Part shown: positions 19,087-27,772 of the stretch, piece by piece | Position numbering within the stretch: position 1 is the stretch's first letter | Layout: each line of letters begins with the position of its first letter | From: Pseudomonas sp. stari2 | GTDB lineage: Bacteria > Pseudomonadota > Gammaproteobacteria > Pseudomonadales > Pseudomonadaceae | Reading direction: 5' to 3' | Assembly (NCBI RefSeq): GCF_040760005.1 | Contig: NZ_CP099760.1 | Coordinates: forward strand, 5,345,001 to 5,409,000 | Length of the DNA: 64,000 bases | Position numbers and translations under genes: made by a program | The notes under the pieces: generated by a model | Databases searched by the model: none | What the model saw: only the letters and a program-made list of their open reading frames with translations | What the model was told of the DNA's origin: nothing

Positions 19087-19126
19087 CAAAACGCCCCGAT
19101 TTGCATCACTGCAAATCGAGGCGTTT
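19087..19126 (-). terminator. Terminator of dsbB
   Basis: A 17-bp stem (AAACGCCTCGATTTGCA paired with its near-perfect complement, one mismatch) with a short loop. On the minus strand it is followed by TTTT. It begins about 30 bases beyond the dsbB stop. Confidence 0.88.
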
Positions 19127-19157
19127 GTGTTATCGGCGCACAGGCCGAAAAGTTGAC

Positions 19158-19667
19158 TCAGCGCAATGCTTTTCGGTTGCGCGAGGTCAGCAGCGGCACC
19201 AGGATCACCACCAGCACAAAGGCCACCAGAGCCCATTGCGCCAGCGACAGGCCAAGAATCGGCGGGTACGGCGTCGAGCAGAAACCGTCTACTTGAAAGC
19301 CCAGCGGGAAGATCTTCGCCAGCGGCAGGTCATCGACGATCGGCTGCAGCACATCGATGCCACAGCTCACTGCCGGGTAGAACTGGGTGTACACGTGATG
19401 CCCGGCGACACCGGCCCCGGCAATCGCGCAGATTACCACCAGCACTTCGAACACGGTGATGCTGCGGCGGGTACGCATGGCCGCGCCGATAAACGCGAAC
19501 AGCGCGATCAACAGCAAGGCATAACGCTGCAGGATGCACAGCGGGCATGGTGCCTCGCCCAGCACGATCTGCATGTACAGCGCGCCACCGATCAGCGCCA
19601 GGCAGATGACGCCCAGCAACACCAGATAGCGCCGTTCACGTCCCAATCGAATCGTTTCCTCGCTCAT
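19158..19667 (-). CDS. dsbB: Disulfide bond formation protein DsbB
   Basis: A 169-residue DsbB with four membrane segments. The first periplasmic loop has CPLC (Cys41, Cys44) and the second has Cys101 (SCGID) and Cys129 (DGFCS), the pair that reoxidises DsbA. The conserved ILQR quinone-site motif follows the first pair. It passes electrons from DsbA to ubiquinone. ATG 19667 is preceded by an AGGGAAA-type site. The upstream gene on the same strand is the SnoaL-like protein, 26 bases away; co-transcription is likely. Confidence 0.95.
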   Translation of the reverse strand: MSEETIRLGRERRYLVLLGVICLALIGGALYMQIVLGEAPCPLCILQRYALLLIALFAFIGAAMRTRRSITVFEVLVVICAIAGAGVAGHHVYTQFYPAVSCGIDVLQPIVDDLPLAKIFPLGFQVDGFCSTPYPPILGLSLAQWALVAFVLVVILVPLLTSRNRKALR

Positions 19668-19692
19668 CGCGTTTCCCTTTCATGTCCATGGT

Positions 19693-20253
19693 TCAGCTGG
19701 CCGGCGGCTGCGCTTGCAGTTGCGCCATCAGGCTGATGTTGTCTTCGATATGCCAATTGGCCGCAATGCGACCGTTGTCGATCTGATAGATATCGGTTGC
19801 CCGGAAGTCTACACGCTGGCCCTGCCCTTTGAGAGCCTTGAACGTACCAGTGAAATGCCCGCGAAAGTGCAGATGCACCACCACGCGATCCCCGGCGACG
19901 ATCATTTGCTCGATCTCGCAACTCAAGTCCGGCACCGCCGTGCGAAAGAACTTCGATGCCAGCAGCGGCCCGGTCGGCCCTTGCACCCGGCCTTCCGGCG
20001 GGGTCTTGTCGACAAACTGCGGCGACAGGGCCGCCGTGGCCAACGCCTCTTCGCCACTGTTCCAGAAACTGCCGTAACGCCGCGCCGCCAGTTCCATTGC
20101 ATCACGCTGGGCCTGGGGCAGGCTCTGATCGACGATCAGGGTCTGCGGCTGGATCAACGCGGATTCGGCAAAGGCAAACGGACTGGACAGCAAGGCAATC
20201 GACAGGCCCAAAGTGGCCAGGCTGAAACGGCGGGAGGAAGCGAAGTGCGGCAT
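19693..20253 (-). CDS. Exported SnoaL-like (ester cyclase type) protein
   Basis: A 186-residue protein from ATG 20253. A signal peptide (MPHFASSRRFSLATLGLSIALLSSPFAFAES) has a clear AxA-type cleavage site. The mature part resembles NTF2-like SnoaL ester cyclase proteins: AARRYGSFWNSG, HLHFRGHFTGTF and RATDIYQIDNGRIAANWHIEDN. Such folds form small ligand-binding or catalytic barrels, and many members have unknown substrates. It lies between hmp and dsbB on the same strand; the hmp terminator at 20377-20401 separates it from hmp. Confidence 0.8.
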   Translation of the reverse strand: MPHFASSRRFSLATLGLSIALLSSPFAFAESALIQPQTLIVDQSLPQAQRDAMELAARRYGSFWNSGEEALATAALSPQFVDKTPPEGRVQGPTGPLLASKFFRTAVPDLSCEIEQMIVAGDRVVVHLHFRGHFTGTFKALKGQGQRVDFRATDIYQIDNGRIAANWHIEDNISLMAQLQAQPPAS

Positions 20254-20376
20254 GGGGGCGATCCTGATCATGTAAACGAACGAGCGCCTATCATCAGCAT
20301 CGGGTAATAAACGATAAACCGGTTAAGAAACGATTAACCTTTAAACACTTTTTAAGAATCAGAACCGCTCAAAAAA

Positions 20377-20401
20377 AGCGACCCGAAAATCTCGGGTCGC
20401 T
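20377..20401 (-). terminator. Terminator of hmp
   Basis: AGCGACCCGA / TCGGGTCGCT stem. On the minus strand it is followed by seven T. It lies 9 bases past the hmp stop codon. Confidence 0.9.
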
Positions 20402-20409
20402 CATCAGGC

Positions 20410-21591
20410 TTATTCCAGAGCCGCCGCCGGCCCGAAGAACTCATACCGGCTCTGTTTCTCCGGTACACCCAGCGCCTTCAGGTGACGCTTGATCGCCCCC
20501 ATGAAGCCTTTCGGCCCAAGGAAATAAGCGTCCACATCACGCTGCTCCGGCAGCCACTCACCCAACTGCTCCTGGCTCAGCAACCCGACCTTGTCCGCCA
20601 CCGGGCTTACGCCATCGTCTTCGGCGTAGCAATAGAAACGCTTGAGTTGCGGATGACGCTCGGCCAGCCCGTCGATCCAGTCACGGAACGCATGCACGCT
20701 GCCGTTGCGCGCGCAGTGAATGAAATGTACCGGACGCTCGGTTTCCAGCGCTGCTTCCAGCATGGCCAGAGTCGGGGTGATGCCGACGCCGCCGCTGATC
20801 AGCACCAGCGGTTTGTCGCTGGCAGTCAGGGTGAACTCGCCTGAAGGCGGGAATAACTGGATGCTCGCACCGACATGCAGTTGATCGTGCAGGTGATTGG
20901 ACGCGCGGCCGCCCGGTTCACGCTTGACGCTGATGCGGTACTGACCTTTGTTGGCCAGGGCCGACAGCGAGTAATTGCGGCGGATTTCTTCGCCGTCGAG
21001 GATCAGCTTCATGCCGATGTACTGACCTGGCTCGGCCACTAGGATCGGGCCTTTGTCTGCAGGCTCGAAGTAGAAGGAAATGATTTCCGCGCTCTCCTCG
21101 ACCTTGGCTGCGACGATGAACTCTCGCGCTCCGCGCCAGCCGCCGACGGCTTGTTCTTTCTGGTCATAGATGGCGGTTTCCGCGCCGATCAGGATATCGG
21201 CCAACTGACCATAGGCTGCGCCCCAGGCACTCATCACTTCCGGGGTGGCGATTTCTTCGCCGAGCACTTCGGAGATGGCGCGCAGCAGGCAGGTGCCGAC
21301 GATCGGGTAGTGTTCCGGCAGAATCTGCAACGCCACGTGCTTGTTGATGATCTTGGCCACCAGATCGCCCAACTGGTCGAGTTGATCGATGTGGCGGGCG
21401 TACATCAACACGCCGTTGGCCAAGGCACGAGGCTGATCACCGCTGGCCTGGTGAGCCTGGTTGAACAGTGGGCGGACTTTCGGGTACTCGGAGAGCATCA
21501 TCCGGTAAAAATGGGTGATCAGCGCTTCACCGCCGCTTTCCAGCAGAGGCACAGTGGATTTGACGATGGCACGATCCTGGACGCTAAGCAT
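20410..21591 (-). CDS. hmp: Flavohemoprotein, nitric oxide dioxygenase
   Basis: A 393-residue flavohemoglobin of normal length. The globin domain has Tyr29 (HFYRMM), Gln53 (GDQPRAL) and proximal His85 (NKHVALQI), matching the catalytic residues of E. coli Hmp. The FAD domain shows RRNYSLSA and the NAD domain GGVGITPTLAML. It converts NO plus O2 to nitrate using NAD(P)H. ATG 21591 has AGGAG 9 bases upstream. It is divergent from norR, with three NorR-type sites and a sigma-54-like promoter in between, so NO-dependent induction through NorR is strongly indicated. Pseudomonas authors call this pair fhp/fhpR. Confidence 0.96.
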   Translation of the reverse strand: MLSVQDRAIVKSTVPLLESGGEALITHFYRMMLSEYPKVRPLFNQAHQASGDQPRALANGVLMYARHIDQLDQLGDLVAKIINKHVALQILPEHYPIVGTCLLRAISEVLGEEIATPEVMSAWGAAYGQLADILIGAETAIYDQKEQAVGGWRGAREFIVAAKVEESAEIISFYFEPADKGPILVAEPGQYIGMKLILDGEEIRRNYSLSALANKGQYRISVKREPGGRASNHLHDQLHVGASIQLFPPSGEFTLTASDKPLVLISGGVGITPTLAMLEAALETERPVHFIHCARNGSVHAFRDWIDGLAERHPQLKRFYCYAEDDGVSPVADKVGLLSQEQLGEWLPEQRDVDAYFLGPKGFMGAIKRHLKALGVPEKQSRYEFFGPAAALE

Positions 21592-21632
21592 AAGGGTGAC
21601 TCCTGAGCTTTTTCTAAAAGTGCCTTATGTAT

Positions 21633-21649
21633 TCCATCAATCGTGCCAA
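21633..21649 (-). promoter_or_regulatory. Sigma-54 (-24/-12) promoter of hmp
   Basis: On the minus strand TTGGCACG gives a perfect -24 element (consensus TGGCAC) and, after ten bases, GG stands where the -12 element normally has GC (ATGGA against TTGCA). The invariant -24 GG spacing is right. It would give a 5' leader of about 30 bases, long enough for the AGGAG of hmp. The NorR sites lie 45-100 bases upstream, as expected for an enhancer-dependent promoter. Confidence 0.7.
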
Positions 21650-21689
21650 CTATTTTTTCTATATAAATCAATAATTTGAAATTTATGTA

Positions 21690-21745
21690 GTCAGATCGAC
21701 ACAAGCACCTCTATAGTCGCTTCGACTACAACGCGTCTCTTTGAC
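21690..21745. promoter_or_regulatory. Three NorR enhancer-type sites (GT-N7-AC)
   Basis: GT-N7-AC occurs at 21690-21700, 21716-21726 and 21735-21745. The middle copy is a longer palindrome, TAGTCG-CTT-CGACTA, and the other two share its AGTC or GAC(TAC) flanks. GT-N7-AC is the NorR core established in Ralstonia and E. coli, where three sites are also found. The third copy ends 10 bases before the norR start codon, so NorR binding could also limit its own transcription. Confidence 0.8.
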
Positions 21746-21754
21746 TACAAGCCT

Positions 21755-23308
21755 ATGTCCGCCAAACCACTGCTCACCGCTCTGCTCCCGCTGGTTTCCG
21801 ACCTGTCCCGCGAATTGCCTGAAGGCGAACGCTACCGGCGCCTGCTCGAAGCCATGCGCGCCTTGTTGCCCTGCGATGCAGCCGCATTGTTGCGTCTCGA
21901 CGGTGAATGGCTGGTGCCGCTGGCGGTGGACGGGTTGAGCACCGACACTCTTGGGCGACGCTTCAAGGTCAGCGAACATCCGCGCTTTGAAGTGCTGCTG
22001 GCCGGAGAAGGGCCAACCCGTTTCGCCGCCGACAGCGATTTGCCCGACCCTTATGACGGTCTGGTCGATGGCCTCGACGACCATCTGGAAGTTCACGACT
22101 GCCTCGGCTGCCCGCTGTTCGTCGATGAAAAACTCTGGGGCCTGATCACCCTTGACGCACTCGATCCGGAGCGTTTCGAACCCATCGAACTCGATGCCCT
22201 GCAAGCCTTCGCCAGCCTCGCCTCGGCCACGGTCAACGCAGCCGAACGCATCGAACGTCTGGCCACTCGCGCCGAAGACGAACATCAGCGCGCCGAGGTC
22301 TATCGCCAGGCCAGCGGCCAGCAGAATCGCGAAATGATCGGCCAGAGCAAGGCCCACAAACGGTTGGTGGAAGAGATCAATCTGGTCGGCGGCAGCGACC
22401 TGACCGTGCTGATCACCGGGGAAACCGGGGTCGGCAAGGAACTGGTGGCCCAGGCGATCCACGCCGCCTCCCCGCGTGCCGACAAACCGATCATCAGCCT
22501 CAACTGCGCGGCCCTGCCGGACACGCTGGTGGAAAGCGAACTGTTCGGCCACGTGCGCGGCGCCTTCACCGGCGCCACCAGCGACCGGCGCGGCAAGTTC
22601 GAACTGGCGAACGGTGGCACGCTGTTTCTCGATGAAGTCGGCGAGTTGTCGCTGACGGTTCAGGCCAAACTTTTACGCGTGTTGCAGAGCGGCCAGTTGC
22701 AGCGCCTGGGGTCGGACAAGGAGCATCAGGTCGATGTGCGCCTGATCGCTGCGACCAACCGCGACCTGGCCGAAGAAGTACGCAGCGGTCGCTACCGGGC
22801 CGACTTCTACCATCGCCTCAGTGTTTACCCGTTGCGAGTACCGGCGCTGCGTGAACGGGGTCGCGATGTATTGCTGCTCAGCGGTTTTTTCCTCGAACAG
22901 AACCGCTCACGCATGGGCCTCAACAGCCTGCGCCTGAACAGCGACGCCCAGGAATCGTTGCTGGCCTACACTTGGCCGGGCAACGTGCGAGAACTGGAGC
23001 ACTTGATCGGGCGCAGCGCGCTGAAAGCACTGGGCAACTGCAAGGTGCGGCCGAAGATTCTCAGTCTGAGCGCAGCGGATCTCGACCTGCCGCGCGAGGT
23101 TGTGGATAACTCGCCGGTGCCGTCCGAAGCCGTTGTCACCCAGCCAGTGATCGGCGGCGACCTGCGCACCGCCACCGAGCAGTATCAGCGACAGTTGATC
23201 AGCGCAGCACTCGAGCGCAATCAGGACAACTGGGCCAGTGCCGCCCGTGAACTGGGACTGGACCGGGCAAATCTGGGGCGGCTGGCCAAGCGGCTGGGCA
23301 TGAAATGA
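21755..23308 (+). CDS. norR: NO-responsive sigma-54 activator NorR
   Basis: A 517-residue bacterial enhancer-binding protein. The N-terminal GAF domain (about 1-170) binds a non-heme iron that senses NO. The AAA+ domain (about 195-425) has Walker A GETGVGKE, the sigma-54-contacting GAFTGA loop, and Walker B LFLDEVGE. The C-terminal Fis-type helix-turn-helix ends [24 protein letters not shown]. It activates the divergent hmp from the enhancer sites in between. The start at ATG 21755 has a poor binding site, and site 3 lies immediately upstream. It is the FhpR/NorR group by neighbour and sequence. Confidence 0.95.
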   Translation: MSAKPLLTALLPLVSDLSRELPEGERYRRLLEAMRALLPCDAAALLRLDGEWLVPLAVDGLSTDTLGRRFKVSEHPRFEVLLAGEGPTRFAADSDLPDPYDGLVDGLDDHLEVHDCLGCPLFVDEKLWGLITLDALDPERFEPIELDALQAFASLASATVNAAERIERLATRAEDEHQRAEVYRQASGQQNREMIGQSKAHKRLVEEINLVGGSDLTVLITGETGVGKELVAQAIHAASPRADKPIISLNCAALPDTLVESELFGHVRGAFTGATSDRRGKFELANGGTLFLDEVGELSLTVQAKLLRVLQSGQLQRLGSDKEHQVDVRLIAATNRDLAEEVRSGRYRADFYHRLSVYPLRVPALRERGRDVLLLSGFFLEQNRSRMGLNSLRLNSDAQESLLAYTWPGNVRELEHLIGRSALKALGNCKVRPKILSLSAADLDLPREVVDNSPVPSEAVVTQPVIGGDLRTATEQYQRQLISAALERNQDNWASAARELGLDRANLGRLAKRLGMK

Positions 23309-23339
23309 ACGCCTCGTCGTCGGATTGGCGCCAGAATCT

Positions 23340-23367
23340 CTAAAGCCTGCCGGTTACACGTCGATAA
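23340..23367 (+). promoter_or_regulatory. FliA (sigma-28) promoter of cheV
   Basis: CTAAA, 15 bases, then GTCGATAA. This matches the sigma-28 consensus (TAAA-N15-GCCGATAA) in all but one -10 position with the exact spacing. It lies 65 bases upstream of cheV, so cheV is probably expressed with late flagellar genes. Confidence 0.85.
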
Positions 23368-23431
23368 CCCGGCATCGATACCTGCTGACGATCCGTGTGA
23401 TCGTCGCTCACCTTTTCCACAGAAGGTTTTT

Positions 23432-24334
23432 ATGTCTTCCAACAAAGCCCGCGCAGATTCACTTTCGCTTCTGCTGTTTACCTTGCGCAGCGGCAAGCTG
23501 ATGGCGATCAACCTGCTGAAGGTCAGTGAAATCATCCCCTGCCCGCCGCTGACCAAGCTGCCGGAGTCGCACCCCCACGTCAAAGGCATCGCCACTTTGC
23601 GCGGCGCTTCGCTGTCGGTGATCGACCTGAGCCGTGCCATCGGCGAGCGGCCGCTGGAAGACCCGAACGGCGGCTGCCTGATCGTCACTGACGTCAGCCG
23701 TTCGAAGCAGGGTCTGCACGTACAGGCGGTGAGCAAAATCGTGCATTGCCTGACCACCGACATCAAACCGCCGCCGTTCGGTTCCGGCGGTTCCCGCGCC
23801 TACATCACTGGCGTGACCTCGGTGGACGGCACGCTGGTGCAGGTGCTGGACATCGAAAAAGTCATCCACGGCATCGCCCCGGCGCAGATCGACATGGCCC
23901 CGACCGAGCTGAGCATGGAAGACGCCGAAGTGCTGGGCAACGCGCGAATCCTGGTGGTCGACGACAGTCAGGTGGCGTTGCAGCAATCGGTGCACACCCT
24001 GCGCAACCTCGGCCTGCAATGCCACACCGCCCGCAGCGCCAAGGAAGCCATCGACTGCCTGCTGGACCTGCAAGGCACGGCGCAGCAGATCAACCTGATC
24101 GTTTCCGACATCGAAATGTCCGAGATGGACGGCTACGCCTTCACCCGCACCCTGCGCGAGACGCCGGACTTCGCCCACCTCTACGTGCTGCTGCACACCT
24201 CGCTGGACAGCGCGATGAACAGCGAAAAGGCCCGCCTTGCTGGCGCCAACGGGGTGCTGACCAAGTTCTCCTCACCCGAGCTGACCCACTGCCTGATCGA
24301 AGCGGCCAAACACGTCGCCGCCCATGGACACTGA
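23432..24334 (+). CDS. cheV: Chemotaxis coupling protein CheV
   Basis: A 300-residue protein made of a CheW-like domain (about 8-155) and a receiver domain (about 170-295). The receiver shows ILVVDDSQ and phospho-acceptor Asp226 in IVSDIEMSEMDGY. CheV couples chemoreceptors to CheA, and its phosphorylation is thought to tune adaptation. ATG 23432 follows an AGAAGG site. A consensus FliA promoter precedes it. An Aer-like receptor is encoded 2 kb downstream on the other strand. Confidence 0.95.
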   Translation: MSSNKARADSLSLLLFTLRSGKLMAINLLKVSEIIPCPPLTKLPESHPHVKGIATLRGASLSVIDLSRAIGERPLEDPNGGCLIVTDVSRSKQGLHVQAVSKIVHCLTTDIKPPPFGSGGSRAYITGVTSVDGTLVQVLDIEKVIHGIAPAQIDMAPTELSMEDAEVLGNARILVVDDSQVALQQSVHTLRNLGLQCHTARSAKEAIDCLLDLQGTAQQINLIVSDIEMSEMDGYAFTRTLRETPDFAHLYVLLHTSLDSAMNSEKARLAGANGVLTKFSSPELTHCLIEAAKHVAAHGH

Positions 24335-24337
24335 GTC

Positions 24338-24820
24338 TTGAGCGAGACGTTCTGTTTTCTGATGCGGCGCAACCTGAGCCAGGACGTGCCGGCCATCGAC
24401 TGGCCGCAAGGCATCGAACTCTGCAACTATCGTCCGGAACTGGCACCGGCAGCGCATCAACTGATGCAGCTCGGTTACCGCGAAGGCGGCGGCCGGGTGC
24501 CCGCGCTGGACGTCTGGCAGCAACAATATGAAACGGACGCCGAATACGATCCGGCGCTGTGTTTCATCGCCAGCGATGCCGACGGCGTCATCGGTGTGGC
24601 GCAATGCTGGACCAGTTCCTACATCAAGAATCTGGTGGTGCATCCCCGGGCTCAGGAGCGCGGACTGGGTCGCGCGCTACTGCTGCATGCGTTCAAGGTT
24701 TTTCAGGATCGGCGCGAGGGCTTTGTCGATCTGAAAGTGCTGGAAGACAACCTGCGTGCGCGACAGCTGTATGAAAAGTCTGGAATGTATGTGGTCCGCC
24801 GGGAATTGGTACCGGACTGA
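24338..24820 (+). CDS. GNAT-family N-acetyltransferase
   Basis: A 160-residue acetyltransferase. Motif A is IKNLVVHPRAQERGLGRALL (about 92-111) and motif B continues with VLEDNLRARQLYEKSGM, a typical GNAT ending. The frame starts with TTG 24338 only 4 bases after the cheV stop; the alternative is ATG 24362, eight codons later. Close spacing suggests transcription from the cheV promoter. The substrate is unknown. Confidence 0.85.
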   Translation: MSETFCFLMRRNLSQDVPAIDWPQGIELCNYRPELAPAAHQLMQLGYREGGGRVPALDVWQQQYETDAEYDPALCFIASDADGVIGVAQCWTSSYIKNLVVHPRAQERGLGRALLLHAFKVFQDRREGFVDLKVLEDNLRARQLYEKSGMYVVRRELVPD

Positions 24821-24881
24821 CAAACTAAAATCCTGCGGCATACTCATACCCTGGCGATCAACCACCAAGGATGCCCGAACC

Positions 24882-25199
24882 ATGAAACGCCTCGCCCTCT
24901 CCATACTTTGCCTCATCACCCCGCTTGCCCACGCCTCCAGCCCCGATGCCTGGGCCGCCTACGACAAAACCGTGCTCGCCAGTTGCACCAAGGCCAGCGG
25001 CCTGAAAAACGCCAAACCGGTCGGCAATGCTGCGCAATTCGATGACCGCGTCGGCTATACCGCACTGTTGCTGCAAGGCCAGTACCCGCAAAAACACATG
25101 AAGGGCCAGCAAGGCACCGAGCTGTGCCTGTACAACAAAAAGTCCAAAACCGCGTTCGTCACCGAATGGGACTCGATCCGCCCGACCGCCAAGCCCTGA
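24882..25199 (+). CDS. Small exported protein of unknown function
   Basis: A 105-residue protein from ATG 24882, with AAGG 13 bases upstream. The signal peptide is MKRLALSILCLITPLAHASS with an AHA cleavage site. The mature part is about 86 residues with two cysteines (ASCTKASG, TELCLYN), which could form a disulfide in the periplasm. I recall similar small hypothetical proteins in pseudomonads but no function. The frame continues upstream, but only the signal-peptide start makes sense. Confidence 0.78.
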   Translation: MKRLALSILCLITPLAHASSPDAWAAYDKTVLASCTKASGLKNAKPVGNAAQFDDRVGYTALLLQGQYPQKHMKGQQGTELCLYNKKSKTAFVTEWDSIRPTAKP

Positions 25200-25286
25200 G
25201 TGAATGGCGCACAACTTGCTTTAATCCAGGCCAGCATGGCGGCTTTACGTCGCCGTTTCACACCCTGATTGAAGATTGCCCGCTCA

Positions 25287-26036
25287 ATGAATACGACGTT
25301 CTCCTGCGTAGGTTGCGGCAAATGCTGCACCGATCACCATGTGCCCCTGACACTGGCCGAAACCCGTATGTGGGCAGCTGACGGCGGTCAGGTGATCGTG
25401 CTGGTGGAGGCGTTTCTCGCCAACGGCCTGGGCCTGCCGGAACAGCAGCGTGAGCATGCGCAGCGTCGTTCGGCGGTGGTACGCAGCGGAAACTCCGACG
25501 CCCATGTGGCCATCACCTTCGCCGCCTACAACGTCGGGCCCTGCCGGAATCTTGACGAAGACAAGCTGTGCCGCATCTACGAGCGCCGGCCGCTGGTGTG
25601 TCGCATCTATCCCGCCGAAATCAATCCGCACATTTCGCTGAACCCTGCCGCCAAGGACTGCCCACCAGAATCGTGGGAACAGGGACCTGAACTGATCGTC
25701 GGTGGCGAGCTGGTCGATCAGGAGCTGGTCACGCTGATCCAGCGCTCCCGTCAGGCCGATCGCGATGACATCCGGGTCAAGGATGCGATTTGCGGGGCGC
25801 TTGGTATCCGCACCACGGCACTCAAGGGCGACGGGTTTACCGCGTATCTACCGGACATGAGCGTGTTTGCCTCGGTGATCGATCAGGTCACCGCGCAACC
25901 ATTGAGCGACGTTTCCAGTGAATGGCTGTTTCACCTCTCCGGTGATGATGTCGCCGGACAAGTGCTGGCGGCCGGGGCACAGGTGGTGACCGAACCGCCG
26001 CAGACTTACGCGTTCATTTCCCTGCGCGCGGCCTAG
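25287..26036 (+). CDS. YkgJ-family cysteine cluster protein
   Basis: A 249-residue protein from ATG 25287; TTG 25269 is an alternative start. The N-terminus has CVGCGKCC (Cys7, 10, 13, 14) and further cysteines follow at GPCRNL, DKLCRIY, LVCRIYP and KDCPPE. This is the YkgJ/UPF0153 pattern of eight-Cys proteins thought to bind zinc or an iron-sulfur cluster. The biochemical role of this family is not settled. The stop overlaps the end of the convergent chemoreceptor gene by four bases. Confidence 0.85.
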   Translation: MNTTFSCVGCGKCCTDHHVPLTLAETRMWAADGGQVIVLVEAFLANGLGLPEQQREHAQRRSAVVRSGNSDAHVAITFAAYNVGPCRNLDEDKLCRIYERRPLVCRIYPAEINPHISLNPAAKDCPPESWEQGPELIVGGELVDQELVTLIQRSRQADRDDIRVKDAICGALGIRTTALKGDGFTAYLPDMSVFASVIDQVTAQPLSDVSSEWLFHLSGDDVAGQVLAAGAQVVTEPPQTYAFISLRAA

Positions 26037-27622
26037 GATCCCTGCCTCCGCCCCCAGAACTCCCGCGCCAGCGAACGCAAATCCCCCGCCAGCCCCGCCA
26101 CATCCTGTGAGTTGAGCTGGCTCTGGCGCCCTTCATCCACCGTCAGCTCACACGCGGTGCGAATACTGACGATGTTGCGGTTGATGTCCTCGCTCACCGC
26201 ACTTTGCTCCTCGACCGCTGCGGCAATCTGCAGGCTCATCTCGGTGATCTGCTCGACCCGGCCGCTGATCCCGTCCAGCGCCCGGGCCGCGCGTTGCGCC
26301 TGTTCGACACTGTTATCCACATGTTCGCTGCTCTGCTGCATCACCAGCACCGCATCCCGCGCGCCGTTCTGCAGGGTGCTGATCATCCGTTGAATCTCGT
26401 TGGTCGACTGCTGCGTGCGCTGGGCCAGCCCCCGCACCTCATCGGCCACCACCGCAAATCCGCGCCCGGCATCCCCGGCCCGCGCGGCTTCGATCGCAGC
26501 GTTGAGCGCCAACAGATTGGTCTGCTCGGCGATGCTGCGAATCACCTCCAGCACCCCGGAAATCTCGCTGCTGTGGCCTTCGAGCTGATGAATCACCTCT
26601 GTCGCCCGGCCCAACTCTTCCGCCAGTCGCAACACCGCACTGCGACTCTCGCCGACCAACAGATGCCCCTCACGGGTTTCCGTCCCCGCCATATCAGCCG
26701 CCACCGACGCTTGCTGCGCATGGCTGGCCACCTCCGCCACACTGGCCGCCATCTGATGAATCGCCGCCGCCACCTGATCGGTTTCCGCCTGCTGCGCCAG
26801 CGTACTGGTATGACTGCTGTGCAGATGATCGGCCAACTGCGCCGCATGCCCGGCCAGCCGTTGCGACGCATCACCGATCCGCCCGACCACCGCACCGACC
26901 TGCGCTTCAAGCATCTGCAAGGCAAACTCGATCTGCCCGAACTGATCCCGCCGCCCGGTATAAATGCCCTGACTCAACGGGTTATCAGCAATCACCCGAG
27001 CACGCTCGGTCAGCCGCTCCAAGGGCCCCAGTAACCAACCCACGCCCAGCGCACACGCCCCACTGCCAGCCACCAGCGCAGCGGCTTCGATGCCCATGGA
27101 TTCAGGCCGCAGCCAGGCTTCCATCCCCAGCACCACCGCCAGCACCGAACTGGTCAACGCCATGATCTTCGCCCGCAAACCCAACACCGGCAGCCGCTGC
27201 CACCGCGCCACCCGCCCCTCGCGCAACCGCGCATACGCCCGCTCCGCCGCCGCAATCTGCCGTGCATCCGGCCGCGTGCGCACCGACTGAAACTCCACCG
27301 CCGCACCATTCTGCGTAACCGGCGTGACATAGGCACTGACCCAATAGTGATCACCGTTCTTGCAGCGATTCTTCACCAGCCCCATCCACGACCGCCCGCG
27401 CTTGAGCGTCTGCCACATATGGGCAAACGCCTGCGCGGGCATGTCCGGATGACGCAGCAGGTTATGCGGCGTGCCCAGCAGCTCATCGCGGCTGTAACCG
27501 CTGATCTTGATGAAGTCGTCGTTGGCGTAGGTGATCGCGCTGGTCAGATCGGTGGTCGAGAGAATGTTCGCATCCGGCGCAACATCGACATTGCGCCCGG
27601 TCACCGGGAGATTGATCTTCAT
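26033..27622 (-). CDS. Aer-like PAS-containing chemoreceptor
   Basis: A 529-residue methyl-accepting chemotaxis protein starting at ATG 27622 (MKINLPVTGRNVDV). An N-terminal PAS domain (about 18-120: FIKISGYSRDELLG, NGDHYWVSAYVTPV) is followed by two membrane segments near 155-200. A HAMP-like linker and the signalling hairpin come next (EQTNLLALNAAIEAARAGDAGRGFAVVADEVRGLAQRT region). There is no periplasmic sensor. This is the layout of the aerotaxis receptor Aer, in which PAS-bound FAD reports redox state; a PAS ligand other than FAD cannot be excluded. Pseudomonads often have several Aer paralogues. Confidence 0.92.
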   Translation of the reverse strand: MKINLPVTGRNVDVAPDANILSTTDLTSAITYANDDFIKISGYSRDELLGTPHNLLRHPDMPAQAFAHMWQTLKRGRSWMGLVKNRCKNGDHYWVSAYVTPVTQNGAAVEFQSVRTRPDARQIAAAERAYARLREGRVARWQRLPVLGLRAKIMALTSSVLAVVLGMEAWLRPESMGIEAAALVAGSGACALGVGWLLGPLERLTERARVIADNPLSQGIYTGRRDQFGQIEFALQMLEAQVGAVVGRIGDASQRLAGHAAQLADHLHSSHTSTLAQQAETDQVAAAIHQMAASVAEVASHAQQASVAADMAGTETREGHLLVGESRSAVLRLAEELGRATEVIHQLEGHSSEISGVLEVIRSIAEQTNLLALNAAIEAARAGDAGRGFAVVADEVRGLAQRTQQSTNEIQRMISTLQNGARDAVLVMQQSSEHVDNSVEQAQRAARALDGISGRVEQITEMSLQIAAAVEEQSAVSEDINRNIVSIRTACELTVDEGRQSQLNSQDVAGLAGDLRSLAREFWGRRQGS

Positions 27623-27772
27623 GGAAAGCGCGCTCGTTTTATTGGAAAGAGTCGGCAGGGCTGCTGACTCTAAGCGCACTCATCGGTTAAACGTTGATCT
27701 GGCTCAGGAACTGAGCAATTAGCCATCACTGTGACCGAAAATCACAGACGATGGCTGCAGGAGGGAAGTGAA

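Noticed and set aside
27623..27720. Possible FliA promoter upstream of the Aer-like receptor (ACCGATGA with CTGAG 15 bases before, minus strand)
   Set aside because: Six of eight and three of five matches are not enough in this base composition, although receptor genes often use FliA.
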